Of a stretch of DNA of 64,000 bases, positions 8,405 through 19,400 are shown one piece after another. The stretch lies in the NCBI GenBank assembly GCA_017626015.1, contig JAGAJO010000009.1, positions 186,001 to 250,000 of the forward strand. Direction: 5' to 3'. Source of the stretch: Ruminococcus sp. Lineage in GTDB: Bacteria; Bacillota; Clostridia; Oscillospirales; Ruminococcaceae. Below the pieces are notes generated by a model. That model had not been told where the DNA came from. It searched no databases and worked only from the letters and a program-made list of their open reading frames with translations. Made by a program: the position numbers and the translations under genes. The first letter of the stretch is position 1. Each line of letters starts with the position of its first letter.

Positions 8405-9067
8405 GTGAATATTTTTTTCAGCCTTGCTTTTACAATAATTTTTTCTTATTTGTTCGGCAGTCTTAATTCTGCTATAATCGTATGCAAAATATGGAAGAAG
8501 AAAGACATCAGGGATTATGGCAGCAACAATGCGGGCTTGACGAATGTTCTGCGTGTTTTCGGGAAAGGTCCTGCGCTGGCAACCCTGCTCTGCGATCTGG
8601 CAAAGGGCGTTATAGCTGTTGTTTTGTGCCGTCACATTGTTTCGGGAGCGTTTGATACGGTATTTTTCGGAGACGATAAATTTATCGGCTATGTTGCGGG
8701 ACTTTTTGTTATGCTTGGGCATATTTTTCCTGTGTTTTACGGATTTCACGGCGGAAAGGGTGTGCTTATCGCTGCAACGACCCTGCTGGCTATAGATCCT
8801 CTTACCTGCCTATTTTCGGTATCTGTTTTTGCGGTCCTGCTTGCTGCCACAAAATATGTTTCTGTCGGTTCAATATGCGCTGCGGTCTCATATCCGCTGT
8901 TTACGTTTATAGATCAGCATTTTCTTTACGGGAGCGGAGACGCTGTTCTTCCGAATACCCTTGTGGCGCTTTGCATAGGAATACTGATCATTTATATGCA
9001 TAAGCCTAATATAAAAAGGCTTATGAACGGCACCGAAAATAAATTCGGTAAAAAGAAAAATGTATAG
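8405..9067 (+). CDS. plsY: Glycerol-3-phosphate acyltransferase PlsY
   Basis: PlsY transfers acyl groups from acyl-phosphate to glycerol-3-phosphate, the first step of phospholipid synthesis in the membrane. The 220-residue protein is strongly hydrophobic with about five membrane segments and shows the family motifs FGSLNSA, GSNNAGLTNVLR and GFHGGKG. The start is GTG at 8405; an ATG overlapping it (8403) runs straight into TGA. AGGGGGA gives the ribosome-binding site. It lies between der and gpsA, whose product makes its substrate. Confidence 0.95.
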   Translation: MNIFFSLAFTIIFSYLFGSLNSAIIVCKIWKKKDIRDYGSNNAGLTNVLRVFGKGPALATLLCDLAKGVIAVVLCRHIVSGAFDTVFFGDDKFIGYVAGLFVMLGHIFPVFYGFHGGKGVLIAATTLLAIDPLTCLFSVSVFAVLLAATKYVSVGSICAAVSYPLFTFIDQHFLYGSGDAVLPNTLVALCIGILIIYMHKPNIKRLMNGTENKFGKKKNV

Positions 9068-9078
9068 GAGGTAATCGT

Positions 9079-10083
9079 ATGGCTGACATAATTGTTCTCG
9101 GCTCGGGAGGTTTCGGTCTTGCACTGGCTATCATGTGCGACAATGCTGGTCACAATGTAACGGTATGGTCAAAATTTCAGGATGAGATCGATACGATCAA
9201 AAGGACCGGGGAGCTTAAGGCAAAGCTTCCGGGAGTTCAGGTAAACAGATCAGTAAGGCTCACCACGGATATTTCCGAGGTAAGTGATAAGGATATGATA
9301 ATTGTGGGTATTCCCACAAGCTTTGTCCGGGAGGTATGCACCGAGGCGTCAAAGTATGCCGACAGCCGTACGGTCGTTGTTAATACTGCGAAGGGACTGG
9401 AAAAGGGCAGCCTTAAAACAATGTGTCAGGTGTGCGGCGAGTGTTTTCACGATAATCCTGTGGCTGTTCTTACAGGACCCTCCCATGCGGAAGAGGTCGC
9501 AAGAGGTATTCCCACAACTGTGTGTACAGCTTCATCGGACAGAGAAATTTCCTATTATATACAGAACACTCTTTCAAATAAAACATTCAGAGTATACGTT
9601 AACGACGATGTTATCGGCTGCGAGATCGGCGGTTCCCTTAAAAACGTCATTGCACTTGCTGCGGGAGTATGTGACGGTCTGGGTCTGGGCGACAACACCA
9701 AGGCCGCTCTAATGACAAGAGGAATAAGAGAGATCTCCAGAATAGGAATCGCTATGGGCGGAGCTGCCGAGACCTTTGCCGGTCTCAGCGGAATAGGAGA
9801 TCTTATCGTTACCTGCTGTTCCATGCACAGCCGCAACCGCCGTGCGGGAATACTAATCGGTCAGGGCGTTTCTCCAGAAGAAGCCGTAAGACGGGTCGGC
9901 ACTGTGGAAGGCTATATCTGCACTAAAAACGCATATGAGCTTTCAAAGAAATTGGGTATAGAAATGCCGATAACCGAGCAGCTGGCAAAGGTCCTTTTCG
10001 AGGGTGAGCCAGCAGCTAATACTATCCGCAACCTTATGGGAAGACCTGCAAAAAATGAAACGGAAAACGACTTCCTGAGCTGA
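9079..10083 (+). CDS. gpsA: NAD(P)-dependent glycerol-3-phosphate dehydrogenase
   Basis: GpsA reduces dihydroxyacetone phosphate to sn-glycerol-3-phosphate for phospholipid synthesis. The 334-residue protein begins with the dinucleotide-binding motif GSGGFGLALA and contains NTAKGLE, LTGPSHAEEVARG, and the lysine-containing stretch EIGGSLKNVIALAAG typical of the catalytic domain. A GGAGGT site lies upstream, 12 bp after plsY. In many spore formers spoIVA follows gpsA; here about 217 bp of noncoding DNA and then pyrH follow. Confidence 0.96.
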   Translation: MADIIVLGSGGFGLALAIMCDNAGHNVTVWSKFQDEIDTIKRTGELKAKLPGVQVNRSVRLTTDISEVSDKDMIIVGIPTSFVREVCTEASKYADSRTVVVNTAKGLEKGSLKTMCQVCGECFHDNPVAVLTGPSHAEEVARGIPTTVCTASSDREISYYIQNTLSNKTFRVYVNDDVIGCEIGGSLKNVIALAAGVCDGLGLGDNTKAALMTRGIREISRIGIAMGGAAETFAGLSGIGDLIVTCCSMHSRNRRAGILIGQGVSPEEAVRRVGTVEGYICTKNAYELSKKLGIEMPITEQLAKVLFEGEPAANTIRNLMGRPAKNETENDFLS

Positions 10084-10188
10084 ATCGGATGGTTTCGTTT
10101 ATCAGTCGCTCGAATAATTATTGTTTGTGCGGCTTTCAGGCCGTGATACTCAAGAGTAAAATATTATTTCTGCCAAAAATAATTTGCG

Positions 10189-10243
10189 TTTCTTAAGAAA
10201 TTTATAAAAATCTCTTTACTTTTTCGGCGAAATATTGTATAAT
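10189..10243 (+). promoter_or_regulatory. Promoter of the pyrH operon with an upstream palindrome
   Basis: TTTACT (10215-10220), a 17-bp spacer and TATAAT (10238-10243) form a promoter 58 bp before pyrH. A perfect 12-bp palindrome (tttcttaagaaa, 10189-10200) sits just upstream of the -35 box. Its role, if any, is unknown. Nothing else is recognised in the 217-bp gap after gpsA except a weak cggc/gccg hairpin near 10132. Confidence 0.6.
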
Positions 10244-10300
10244 TTTATATTGAGAAGACTGTTGTCTTCACCTACTATATTCAAGGAGTGTTTTGGGAAT

Positions 10301-11005
10301 ATGAGTGCGAAATATAAAAGGATATTACTTAAACTCAGCGGCGAAGCCCTCGCAGGGGATAAGAAGATCGGATTGGATTACGATGTCATTACAAATTTTG
10401 GTCAGAGTATCAAAAAATGCGTGGATGCAGGCGTTGAGGTCGGTATTGTCGTCGGAGGGGGCAATTTCTGGAGAGGACGATCCAGCGGAGCAATGGACAG
10501 AACAAGAGCCGACCACATCGGTATGCTTGCTACCGCTATGAATGCCCTTGCAGTAGCGGATGCTCTTGAAAACTGCGGTATGGAGGTAAGAGTACAGACC
10601 GCTATCACAATGCCTCAGGTCGCAGAGCCTTATATCAGAAATAAAGCTATGCGTCACTTTGAAAAGGGAAGGGTATGTATTTTCGGCTGCGGTACCGGAA
10701 ATCCGTTCTTTTCAACGGATACCGCCGCCGCTCTGAGAGCTGCGGAGATCGAGGCGGATATTTTCCTGAAGGCTACTATGGTGGACGGAGTTTACGATAA
10801 GGATCCCCATAAGTATCCGGACGCTGTAAAGTATGAAACACTGACATTTGCCGACATACTTGAAAAGGAGCTTCAGGTAATGGATTCGACAGCGGCGGCT
10901 CTCTGTAAGGATAATAACATTCCCATTCTTGTGTTTGATCTGGCAAGACCCGATAACATTTACGACGCTTGTATGGGAGAAAATATCGGAACAATTGTAA
11001 AATAA
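10301..11005 (+). CDS. pyrH: UMP kinase
   Basis: UMP kinase phosphorylates UMP to UDP. The 234-residue protein belongs to the amino-acid-kinase fold, with [11 protein letters not shown] near residue 7, [12 protein letters not shown] near 50, [15 protein letters not shown] near 130 and VYDKDP near 163. The frame is open to 10235, but ATG 10301 with AAGGAG upstream gives the usual length. It is followed by frr after 22 bp, the common pyrH-frr arrangement; tsf and rpsB, often upstream, are not here. Confidence 0.96.
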   Translation: MSAKYKRILLKLSGEALAGDKKIGLDYDVITNFGQSIKKCVDAGVEVGIVVGGGNFWRGRSSGAMDRTRADHIGMLATAMNALAVADALENCGMEVRVQTAITMPQVAEPYIRNKAMRHFEKGRVCIFGCGTGNPFFSTDTAAALRAAEIEADIFLKATMVDGVYDKDPHKYPDAVKYETLTFADILEKELQVMDSTAAALCKDNNIPILVFDLARPDNIYDACMGENIGTIVK

Positions 11006-11027
11006 CTTTTGAAAGGACGTAACTACT

Positions 11028-11582
11028 ATGCAGGAAATCAAAAATAATGCCAAGACCAAAATGGAAAAATCAATAAACGTCATGCTCTCCGATTTTGCGG
11101 CGATCCGTGCAGGAAGGGCTAACCCGGCTGTTCTCGACAGGATCAGAGTCGAATATTACGGCGCTCCGACACCGATCAACCAGATGGCGGCTATTTCAGT
11201 TGCAGAAGCAAGGATCCTTGTAATTACGCCTTGGGATAAGTCAACGCTCAGGCAGATCGAAAAGGCTATCCAGGCTTCCGATATTGGAATTAATCCTCAG
11301 AACGACGGACAGACTATCAGACTTATTTTCCCTCAGCTTACTGAGGACAGACGTAAAGAGATCGTAAAGGACGTCAAAAAGGGCGGCGAAGAGTGTAAGG
11401 TAGCTATCCGTTCGATAAGAAGAGATGCAATTGAAAAGATCAAGGCTAAGAAGAAAAACAACGAAATAACAGAGGACGAGCAGAAGGACGGCGAAGATGC
11501 TATTCAGAAGCTTACGGATAAGTTTGTCAAGGAGGTTGACGGTCACGTTGCCGACAAGGAAAAGGAAATCCTTTCTATCTGA
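11028..11582 (+). CDS. frr: Ribosome recycling factor
   Basis: RRF splits post-termination ribosomes together with EF-G. The 184-residue protein is of normal family length and shows the signature regions RAGRANPAVLDRI, YYGAPTPINQMA, and RKEIVKDVKKGGEE, with long amphipathic helices at both ends. It has an AAAGGA ribosome-binding site and ends 12 bp before the preferred uppS start, suggesting cotranscription from the pyrH promoter. Confidence 0.97.
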   Translation: MQEIKNNAKTKMEKSINVMLSDFAAIRAGRANPAVLDRIRVEYYGAPTPINQMAAISVAEARILVITPWDKSTLRQIEKAIQASDIGINPQNDGQTIRLIFPQLTEDRRKEIVKDVKKGGEECKVAIRSIRRDAIEKIKAKKKNNEITEDEQKDGEDAIQKLTDKFVKEVDGHVADKEKEILSI

Positions 11583-11594
11583 CCGGTGAGCAAT

Positions 11595-12326
11595 ATGGCT
11601 GACAATAATCTTATCCGTCCTGACGATAATATACAGATCCCGGTTCATGTGGGGGTCATAATGGACGGAAACGGCAGATGGGCAAAAAAACGCGGTTTGC
11701 CGAGAAAGTTCGGACACAGGGAGGGTGCGAAGAATTTTCGCACCATTACACGGCATGCAAAGTCTGTCGGAGTGAAGTATATTACATTTTACGCCTTTTC
11801 AACAGAAAACTGGAAACGCCCCAAAGACGAGGTCGACGCAATTATGGAGCTGTTTGAGAAATATCTTGACGAGGTCAGGGATTTTATCGACGAAAATATC
11901 CGTGTGCGTTTTATCGGAGACAGATCCGGGCTGAAGGAAACCTTACAGCGAAAAATGGCGTCGGTCGAAGAGGATTCAAAGGACTTTGATTCAATGACGC
12001 TGGTGCTTGCCATTAATTACGGCGGCAGGGATGAAATATGTCACAGCGTAAGGAAAATCGCCCGTATGGTAAAGGACGGGGAGCTTCAGCCGGAGGATAT
12101 AACCCGGGATCTGATAGAGAAAAATCTCTATACCGAGGAAATACCTCCGCTTGATCTTGTCATACGTCCCAGCGGAGAGCAGCGGCTTTCCAATTTTATG
12201 ATCTGGCAGGCGGCTTATGCCGAGTTTTACTATACAAATATTCTGTGGCCCGATTTCAGAAGCGAGGATTTTGACAGGGCTGTCATCGCATACAGCGAAA
12301 GAAACAGAAGATTCGGAGGAATTTAA
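11595..12326 (+). CDS. uppS: Isoprenyl transferase (undecaprenyl diphosphate synthase)
   Basis: UppS condenses isopentenyl diphosphate onto farnesyl diphosphate to make the undecaprenyl carrier for cell-wall synthesis. The product of about 243 residues shows VGVIMDGNGRWAKKRG, FGHREGAKN, and the C-terminal RPSGEQRLSNFMIWQ with YAEFYYT. ATG 11595 has GGTGAG just upstream; GTG 11586 is an alternative that adds three residues. It opens the uppS-cdsA-dxr-rseP-ispG-polC string. Confidence 0.96.
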   Translation: MADNNLIRPDDNIQIPVHVGVIMDGNGRWAKKRGLPRKFGHREGAKNFRTITRHAKSVGVKYITFYAFSTENWKRPKDEVDAIMELFEKYLDEVRDFIDENIRVRFIGDRSGLKETLQRKMASVEEDSKDFDSMTLVLAINYGGRDEICHSVRKIARMVKDGELQPEDITRDLIEKNLYTEEIPPLDLVIRPSGEQRLSNFMIWQAAYAEFYYTNILWPDFRSEDFDRAVIAYSERNRRFGGI

Positions 12327-12327
12327 T

Positions 12328-13158
12328 ATGTCAACCCGCATAAAGTCGGCGGCTGTGGCAATTGTTATTGCCATAATAGCTTTGATTTTGCATGGCACTT
12401 TCATTTTTAATATATTTATAGGCTTTATCACCGTAACGGCGATCTACGAAATTTTCAAGGCGACGGGAATGTCGATTCATAAAAATCAGGCGGTCGCCTG
12501 CTACATATTTGCAGCGCTTGACGCTGTGATGCCGGCATTTTATGCTCACGGTCTCCTGTATTTTTTCAGCTACAGGATCTACATGGGCGCCTATGTGCTT
12601 GCAATGTGTATACTTTATCTGCACGATCACAAGACCTTCAAGTATACCGATTTCTTTTTTATGCTGGGAGCTACGGTGCTTATAAGCTATTCTCTGGGAA
12701 CCATTATCAGCATGGCTCAGATGGGCGGTACGGGAGTGTTCCTGATAGTGCTTACGCTTTGCGGTGCATGGCTTGCCGACAGCGGAGCTTATTTTGTCGG
12801 ACGCAAGTTCGGAAAAACTCACCCATGGCCGGATATAAGCCCCAACAAGACGCTTGAAGGTCTTATCGGCGGAGTCGTTACAAACGGTGTGATACTGCTG
12901 ATAGTAAGTTTTGTTTACGACGTTATTCTTAAGGGTGCATCGGTGCATTATGTTATAGTTTTCTTTGCCGGAATGGCTTGTGCGCTGATCGGTCTTGTGG
13001 GAGATCTTACAGCTTCCATGATAAAGCGGCAGACAGGTATAAAAGATTACGGAAACATAATGCCGGGTCACGGTGGAGTGATGGACAGGTTTGACAGCGT
13101 TCTGCTGGTTGCTCCGTTTATGTACTATCTTATAACTCAGGGACTTATTTTAAAATAA
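12328..13158 (+). CDS. cdsA: Phosphatidate cytidylyltransferase
   Basis: CdsA makes CDP-diacylglycerol from phosphatidic acid and CTP. The 276-residue protein has about seven to eight membrane segments and ends with the CDS signature region (DSGAYFVGRKFGKTHPWPD, SPNKTLEG, and DRFDSVL near the C-terminus). The start at 12328 has GGAGG upstream inside the end of uppS, and begins two bases after the uppS stop; the frame is open further upstream inside uppS. Confidence 0.95.
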   Translation: MSTRIKSAAVAIVIAIIALILHGTFIFNIFIGFITVTAIYEIFKATGMSIHKNQAVACYIFAALDAVMPAFYAHGLLYFFSYRIYMGAYVLAMCILYLHDHKTFKYTDFFFMLGATVLISYSLGTIISMAQMGGTGVFLIVLTLCGAWLADSGAYFVGRKFGKTHPWPDISPNKTLEGLIGGVVTNGVILLIVSFVYDVILKGASVHYVIVFFAGMACALIGLVGDLTASMIKRQTGIKDYGNIMPGHGGVMDRFDSVLLVAPFMYYLITQGLILK

Positions 13159-13169
13159 TAAAGTAATCA

Positions 13170-13193
13170 GGGGCAGGCTTTCGGGCTTACCCC
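13170..13193 (+). other. Hairpin between cdsA and dxr
   Basis: The imperfect stem ggggcaggc/gcttacccc with a 6-nt loop is followed by only three T residues. It is probably an mRNA processing or attenuating structure inside the operon rather than a full terminator. Confidence 0.4.
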
Positions 13194-13221
13194 TTTGAGC
13201 ATTTATACAAGAGGTTTTTAT

Positions 13222-14367
13222 ATGAAAGTAATCACAGTTTTAGGTTCTACGGGATCTATCGGAACACAAGCATTGGAGATAGCAAAAAAGCATAATATTA
13301 TAGTAAAGGCTTTGGCTGCAAATTCCAACGCCAAGCTTCTGGCGGAACAGGCTTTGTCGTTTTCTGCCGAATACGTATGTATTTACGATGAAAGTAAAAA
13401 AGCGGAGCTTGAAGAGTATCTGCACGGCAGCGGAACCGAGATCATTACGGGAGCGGAGGGACTGAAAAGGATCGCTTCGCTTGATGGCGTGGATATAATG
13501 CTTAATTCCGTAGTGGGAATGGTGGGTCTTATTCCAACACTGACTGCAATTGAAAAGGGTACGGATATTGCTCTTGCAAACAAAGAAACTCTTGTTGCGG
13601 GAGGAAAGCTTGTTATTAATGCCGCTAAGGAAAACGGAGTTAAAATTTTTCCGGTAGACAGTGAGCATTCGGCGATTTTTCAGGCGCTGCAGGGGAACGA
13701 TATGAACAGAATAAAAAGCATAATACTTACGGCGTCAGGCGGCCCTTTTTTCGGTAAAACAAAGAGGGAGCTTGAAAATGTAACTGTTAAAGAGGCTTTG
13801 GCACACCCTAACTGGTCTATGGGAAATAAGATAACCATTGATTCCGCTACTCTTATGAACAAGGGACTTGAGTTTATTGAAGCAATGTGGCTTTTCGACC
13901 TGAAACCGGAGCAGATCCAGATCGTCATACACAGAGAAAGCGTAGTTCATTCGGCTGTGGAATTTATGGACAATTCGGTCATTGCCCAGCTTGGTGTCCC
14001 GGATATGAAGATCCCGATACAGTATGCTTTATTGTATCCTCACCGTATCGATTCGCCCGCAGGACGGCTTTCACTTACGGATTATGCAAAGCTTTCATTT
14101 ATGCAGCCGGATTACGGGACCTTTGATTGCCTTACAGCCTGCATAAAAGCGATCAAGCTTGGCGGGACCGTTCCAGCCGCTGTAAACGGCGCAAACGAGG
14201 AGGCTGTAGCTGCTTTTCTCAGCGGGAAAATAAAATTCCTGAGAATAGGCGAGCTTGTTTCAGAGGCACTTGAAAGCGCTCAGAAAAAGGAAATAACCTG
14301 CGTTGAAGATATTTTGCAGGCAGATAAAGCTGCCAGAGACTGTGTCAGAAACAGAATAAGCTGTTAG
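13222..14367 (+). CDS. dxr: 1-deoxy-D-xylulose-5-phosphate reductoisomerase
   Basis: Dxr catalyses the second step of the MEP isoprenoid pathway. The 381-residue protein starts with the NADPH-binding motif VLGSTGSIG, followed by NKETLVAGG, DSEHSAIFQ, SGGPFFG, and PNWSMGNKITIDSATLMNKG around the metal and substrate sites. ATG 13222 with GAGGT is chosen; the frame extends nine codons upstream. The pathway's first enzyme, Dxs, is also in this window at 56 kb and IspG at 15.4 kb. Confidence 0.97.
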   Translation: MKVITVLGSTGSIGTQALEIAKKHNIIVKALAANSNAKLLAEQALSFSAEYVCIYDESKKAELEEYLHGSGTEIITGAEGLKRIASLDGVDIMLNSVVGMVGLIPTLTAIEKGTDIALANKETLVAGGKLVINAAKENGVKIFPVDSEHSAIFQALQGNDMNRIKSIILTASGGPFFGKTKRELENVTVKEALAHPNWSMGNKITIDSATLMNKGLEFIEAMWLFDLKPEQIQIVIHRESVVHSAVEFMDNSVIAQLGVPDMKIPIQYALLYPHRIDSPAGRLSLTDYAKLSFMQPDYGTFDCLTACIKAIKLGGTVPAAVNGANEEAVAAFLSGKIKFLRIGELVSEALESAQKKEITCVEDILQADKAARDCVRNRISC

Positions 14368-14379
14368 AAAGGTATTTTA

Positions 14380-15420
14380 ATGAGTATTATTATTGCAATT
14401 TTAATTTTCGGTCTTATAATTTTATTGCATGAGCTAGGACATTTTCTTGCCGCTAAGGCTAACGGAGTAAAGGTCAACGAGTTTGCAATGGGCATGGGAC
14501 CGGCAATTTTAAAAAAGCAGTGCGGTGAAACGCTGTATGCTTTGAGAGTCTTTCCTATTGGCGGATACTGCGCTATGGAAGGCGAGGATAACGGCAGCGA
14601 GGACGGAAGGGCGTTCTGCAACAAACCGGTCTGGCGGAGAATAGTGATCGTTTGTGCCGGCGTTTTCATGAACCTCGTGCTTGGACTTGTGATCCTTATG
14701 ATCCATACCGCAACTCTGGATGCGATCACTACAACTACCATATCCAAATTTGAGGAGGATGCATTGAGTCATTCCACAGGGCTGGAGGTAGGAGATAAAA
14801 TACTGCGTATAAACGGTATGCGTATTTTTACTTCAATGGATATGTCCTACCAGTTTACAAACGATAACGACGGCGTTTACGATATTGTGGTGGAGCGAGA
14901 CGGGAAAAAGGTTGAGCTGGAAGATGTATCCCTTAAAATGGAAAACGATGTGATCCATTACGATTTCTGGGTCTATCCGGGAAAGATCACCTTCGGCTCG
15001 TGTATTTCTCAGGCGTTCAAGCAGGCAGTTACCGACGCACGGCTTATTTATATTTCTTTGGGAGATATGGTAAAGGGTAAATATTCCATAAAGGATATGA
15101 GCGGTCCCGTGGGAATTGTTGACTCGATAGATTCCGTCATTGACAGTGAGACCGATAAGGAGACCGGCAAGATCGATTGGGGATCTCTTATGGACACGAT
15201 CCTGTCGTTGTCCGCTTTTATTACCATAAACGTAGGTATTTTCAATATACTTCCCCTGCCTGCGCTTGACGGCGGCAGACTGATCTTCCTTATTATCGAG
15301 GGAATAAGAGGAAAGCCCGTAAAGCCGGAGCATGAGGGAATGGTCCACACAGTAGGTCTGCTTGCGCTCTTTGCGCTGATGATCATTATAACTGTCAGCG
15401 ATATTATTAAGATTGTTTAA
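14380..15420 (+). CDS. rseP: RIP metalloprotease RseP
   Basis: This 346-residue site-2 protease has the zinc motif HELGH at about residues 18-22 in the first membrane segment, a central PDZ domain (about 125-195) and the second active-site motif NILPLPALDGGR near 288. It cleaves within membranes, typically anti-sigma factors or signal-peptide remnants. It starts 12 bp after dxr, in the usual place between dxr and ispG. Its substrate in this organism is unknown. Confidence 0.94.
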   Translation: MSIIIAILIFGLIILLHELGHFLAAKANGVKVNEFAMGMGPAILKKQCGETLYALRVFPIGGYCAMEGEDNGSEDGRAFCNKPVWRRIVIVCAGVFMNLVLGLVILMIHTATLDAITTTTISKFEEDALSHSTGLEVGDKILRINGMRIFTSMDMSYQFTNDNDGVYDIVVERDGKKVELEDVSLKMENDVIHYDFWVYPGKITFGSCISQAFKQAVTDARLIYISLGDMVKGKYSIKDMSGPVGIVDSIDSVIDSETDKETGKIDWGSLMDTILSLSAFITINVGIFNILPLPALDGGRLIFLIIEGIRGKPVKPEHEGMVHTVGLLALFALMIIITVSDIIKIV

Positions 15421-15432
15421 GGGAGAATTTAT

Positions 15433-16470
15433 ATGAGAAGCATAAAGCCGGTTAAGGTGGGTAGTCTCACTCTTGATGGAAAGAAAATATATGTGCAGTC
15501 GATGCTCAGCGTGCCGTCTGACGATATCGAAGGCTCTGTGAAACAGGCGTTGGAGCTTGAAAAGGCAGGGTGCGAGATAATAAGAGCGGCTATACCCAAT
15601 ATGGAAGCGGTAAAGCTTATTCCTGCTATAAAGGAAAAGCTGTCTGTTCCTCTTGTGGCGGATATTCATTTTGATTATCGTCTCGCAGTTGCGTCCGCCG
15701 AAGCAGGAGTTGATAAAATCCGTATTAATCCCGGAAATATCGGAGATATGGACAGGGTGAGGGAGGTCGTAAAAATATGCCGAGAAAAGAAAATTCCCAT
15801 AAGGATCGGCGTAAACGGCGGTTCACTTGAAAAAGAATTGCTGGCAAAATACGGCTCTCCCTGTGCGGAGGCTTTGGTCGAAAGCGCAATGAGGCACGTT
15901 AAGATACTTGAACAATGCGATTTTGACGACATAGTTATATCGATAAAATCCTCAGATGTGAACACAATGATAAATGGCTACAGACTCCTTGCCGGGCAGT
16001 GCGTCTATCCGCTGCATCTTGGCGTTACAGAAGCAGGGACCGAAAGAATGGGGATAATAAAATCAGCTGTCGGAATAGGTTCTCTGCTTTGTGACGGAAT
16101 AGGAGAAACTATCAGGGTATCCCTTACCGACGATCCGGTTAAGGAGATCCTTGCCGCAAAGGACATACTTAAAGCCATTGGCAAAGGCAGCGGTGTTCAG
16201 ATCGTGGCGTGTCCCACCTGCGGAAGAACAAGAATAGACCTTATCGGACTTGCAAAAAAAGTAGAGGAAGCGACTAAGGATATCGATAAGGATATCAAGG
16301 TCGCAGTTATGGGCTGCGTCGTTAACGGGATAGGCGAAGCAGGCGAGGCTGATATCGGCATTGCCGGAGGAGACGGCTGTGCCGTATTGTTCAAAAATGG
16401 ACAGAAGCTGCGCAAGGTTAGTGAAGAAAACGCTCTGGCGGCGCTGCTTGAAGAAATAGATAAGCTTTAA
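15433..16470 (+). CDS. ispG: 4-hydroxy-3-methylbut-2-enyl diphosphate synthase
   Basis: IspG (GcpE) converts MEcPP to HMBPP in the MEP pathway using a 4Fe-4S cluster. The 345-residue protein shows [26 protein letters not shown], and the cluster ligands [11 protein letters not shown] and [10 protein letters not shown] in the C-terminal third. Length and motifs fit the bacterial short form. It follows rseP by 12 bp with a GGGAG site. Confidence 0.97.
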   Translation: MRSIKPVKVGSLTLDGKKIYVQSMLSVPSDDIEGSVKQALELEKAGCEIIRAAIPNMEAVKLIPAIKEKLSVPLVADIHFDYRLAVASAEAGVDKIRINPGNIGDMDRVREVVKICREKKIPIRIGVNGGSLEKELLAKYGSPCAEALVESAMRHVKILEQCDFDDIVISIKSSDVNTMINGYRLLAGQCVYPLHLGVTEAGTERMGIIKSAVGIGSLLCDGIGETIRVSLTDDPVKEILAAKDILKAIGKGSGVQIVACPTCGRTRIDLIGLAKKVEEATKDIDKDIKVAVMGCVVNGIGEAGEADIGIAGGDGCAVLFKNGQKLRKVSEENALAALLEEIDKL

Positions 16471-16486
16471 AATAAGGGATCATGCA

Positions 16487-19400
16487 ATGAACACATATAC
16501 GATAGGTAGTTTTTTTGAGGATTTTAAGCAGCATATACCTGCTGAAATAGAAAACGGAAAAATACTTAAGCTGCTTTTCAGCAATGGTAATACCGAGCTT
16601 GAATGTATAGCGGCATTTGAGCAGACAGTCTCTTTTGACAGCGTAAAGCAGTTTGAACAGCGTATGAAAACTGCGCTTGGAGTAAAAGATTTTATTCTTA
16701 CTCCCAAATTTACTCCGGATAAGCTTTGCACAGGGTATTTCAGCGATCTTTGCAAATTTTTAAAAAGCAGATTCCCCTTTGTCAACGGTTTTCTGGACAA
16801 TGCAGAGGTCGGTTTTGATAACGGCGTTTTCAAGGTCGAGCTAAAGCACGGAGGTCTTGATCTGCTGGAAAAGGCAGGAATTTATTCTGCTTTTGGCTCG
16901 CTTACCGCGGAGCTTTTTTCTGTGTCCGCAAAAATTGAGTTTACAGGCAAGACTGTAACCGACATGGAGGAACATATGAAGGCTCAGGAGGAATTTCTGA
17001 AAAATCTTCCTGTACCGGAAATAGCTCCGGCGGAAATAAACCGAAGCTATACCGAAAATGCCGGTCAGCATCAGCCGGAAAACGAATTTCGCACTGCCAG
17101 CGTGGATTTTACAAGACTTTCTCTGCTTTGCGACAACGCACTTGTGCTTAAGGGCGCACCTATAAATTCGTCGGAAAAGGTCACAAGTATGGCTAATCTG
17201 CCTGTTGACAGCGACGGAGTTGAGAGCTTTAAAAATGCCGTTACCGTCTGGGGAGATATTTTCCAGATAGATACAAAGGAAACAAAGAGCGGTATGCTTA
17301 TAGCAATACTGTATTTTACGGATTATACGGCTTCGTATTCGATAAAGCTGATAGGTTCGGCTAAATCGGGCAGATATGTAAAGCTTGCAAAGGCGCAGCT
17401 TGAGTCTATGCTGGAGCATATGAAGAAGGGCAAAACGATCCTTGTGCAGGGAGTTATCGAGGAGGACACCTTCGACGGTTCGATAAATATAAATCCGGAA
17501 AATATTATGCTTGTTAAGCGTGAGCTTGAAAAGGATACCTGCGATGAAAAGCGTGTGGAGCTTCACTGCCATACCAATATGTCTATGATGGACGCTCTTG
17601 CAGCTCCGGACAAGCTTGTCGAAAGGGCGTATTCATGGGGGCATAAAGCCCTTGCCATTACCGACCACGGCGTAGTTCAGGGTTATCCCGAGGCGGGTGG
17701 TCAGTGTGCCTCAATACGGAAAAACGGCGGAGATTTTAAAATTCTTTACGGCTGCGAAGCTTATGAGGTTAACAATGACGAGAAGATTTTCAAGGGCGTG
17801 GATAAGCGTGAGCTTACGGACGAGATCATAGTTTTCGATCTTGAAACCACAGGTACCAATCCTCAGAACGACCGTATAATCGAGATCGGAGCCGTTAAAC
17901 TTAAAAATCTGGAGGTCACAGACAGATTTGATACCTTTGTCGATCCTGAATGTGAGATATCAGAATTTATAACAAATCTGACTAAAATTACAAACGATAT
18001 GGTCAGAAATTCGCCGGACTGTAAAACGGCTTTGCAGAAATTCATTGAATTCTGCGGTGAAAGACCTGTGCTTGTGGCTCATAATGCCAATTTTGACACG
18101 GGATTTATTTCGGCAGCAGCTGAAAGATATAATATCAAATTTAAATTTTCCAGTATAGATACTGTGCCTATGTCCCAGATAATGCTCCCTCAGCTGGAAA
18201 AACACAAGCTTAATTTTGTGGCTGAGCATTTCGGATTTGGAGATTTCAATCATCATCGGGGTTGCGATGACGCCGAGGTGCTTGGAAAAATTTTTATAGA
18301 ACTGGCAAAAATGCTTATCAATCAATTCCCCCTGCTGCTTATAACGGTAGATATGCTTAATTCGATTCTTGCCGACACCGCCGACGTCTGCGACGCAAAA
18401 ACCCCTGTCTATCATCAGATAATACTTGTGCGGAATAATATAGGTCTGAAAAATCTGTACAGGCTTATTTCATATTCCAATTTAAATTATTTCAAGAGGA
18501 AACCAAGGATACCGAAGTCCGAGCTTGTTAAATACCGTGAGGGACTTATCCTGGGCAGCGCCTGCGAAAGGGGAGAGGTTATCCAGGCGTATCTGGAAGG
18601 CAGAAGCTATGAATACATTAAGCAGATAGCTTCGTTCTATGACTATCTGGAAATTCAGCCGGACGGTAATAATATGTTTATGCTTACCGCCGAAAAACCT
18701 CCCTACGACAGAATACGCACTGTTGAGGATGTCAGGGATATAAACAGATTTATCGTCCGTCTCGGCGATGATCTGGGAATACCTGTGTGCGCTACAGGAG
18801 ACGTTCATTTTCTCAATAAAGGAGACGCTAAATTCAGGGCGATAATCCAGGCGTCCATGGGATTTACGGATTGCGATAATCAGGCGCCGCTTTATCTTAA
18901 AACAACAAATCAGATGCTGGAGGAGCTTTCCTACCTTGGAGAGGAAAAGGCAAGGGAGGTAGTCATAACCAATACAAACAATGTTGCCGATATGATCGAT
19001 CCCGACCTAAAGGCTTTCCCCAACGGAACCTATACGCCGTTTATTGAAGGCGCAGTTTACGAGCTTCAGATAATATGCTGGAGAAAAGCCTGCTCCATTT
19101 ACGGAGACTGTGATCCCATGACTATCGAAGTTCCCGAAGGCGAGGACGTTAAGGTAGACGAATATTTCAAGGGTCATATCCCGGATATTGTTTACAACAG
19201 ACTTAAAAGAGAGCTTGACTCGATCATAAAGCACGGCTTTGCGGTGCTTTATATGATCTCGCAAAAGCTGGTTGCGAATTCCAATGAAAACGGATATCAG
19301 GTAGGATCAAGAGGTTCGGTAGGTTCCTCATTTGTTGCGTCCATGTCGGGTATTTCAGAGGTCAATCCGCTTGTACCTCATTACATATGCAATAAATGCC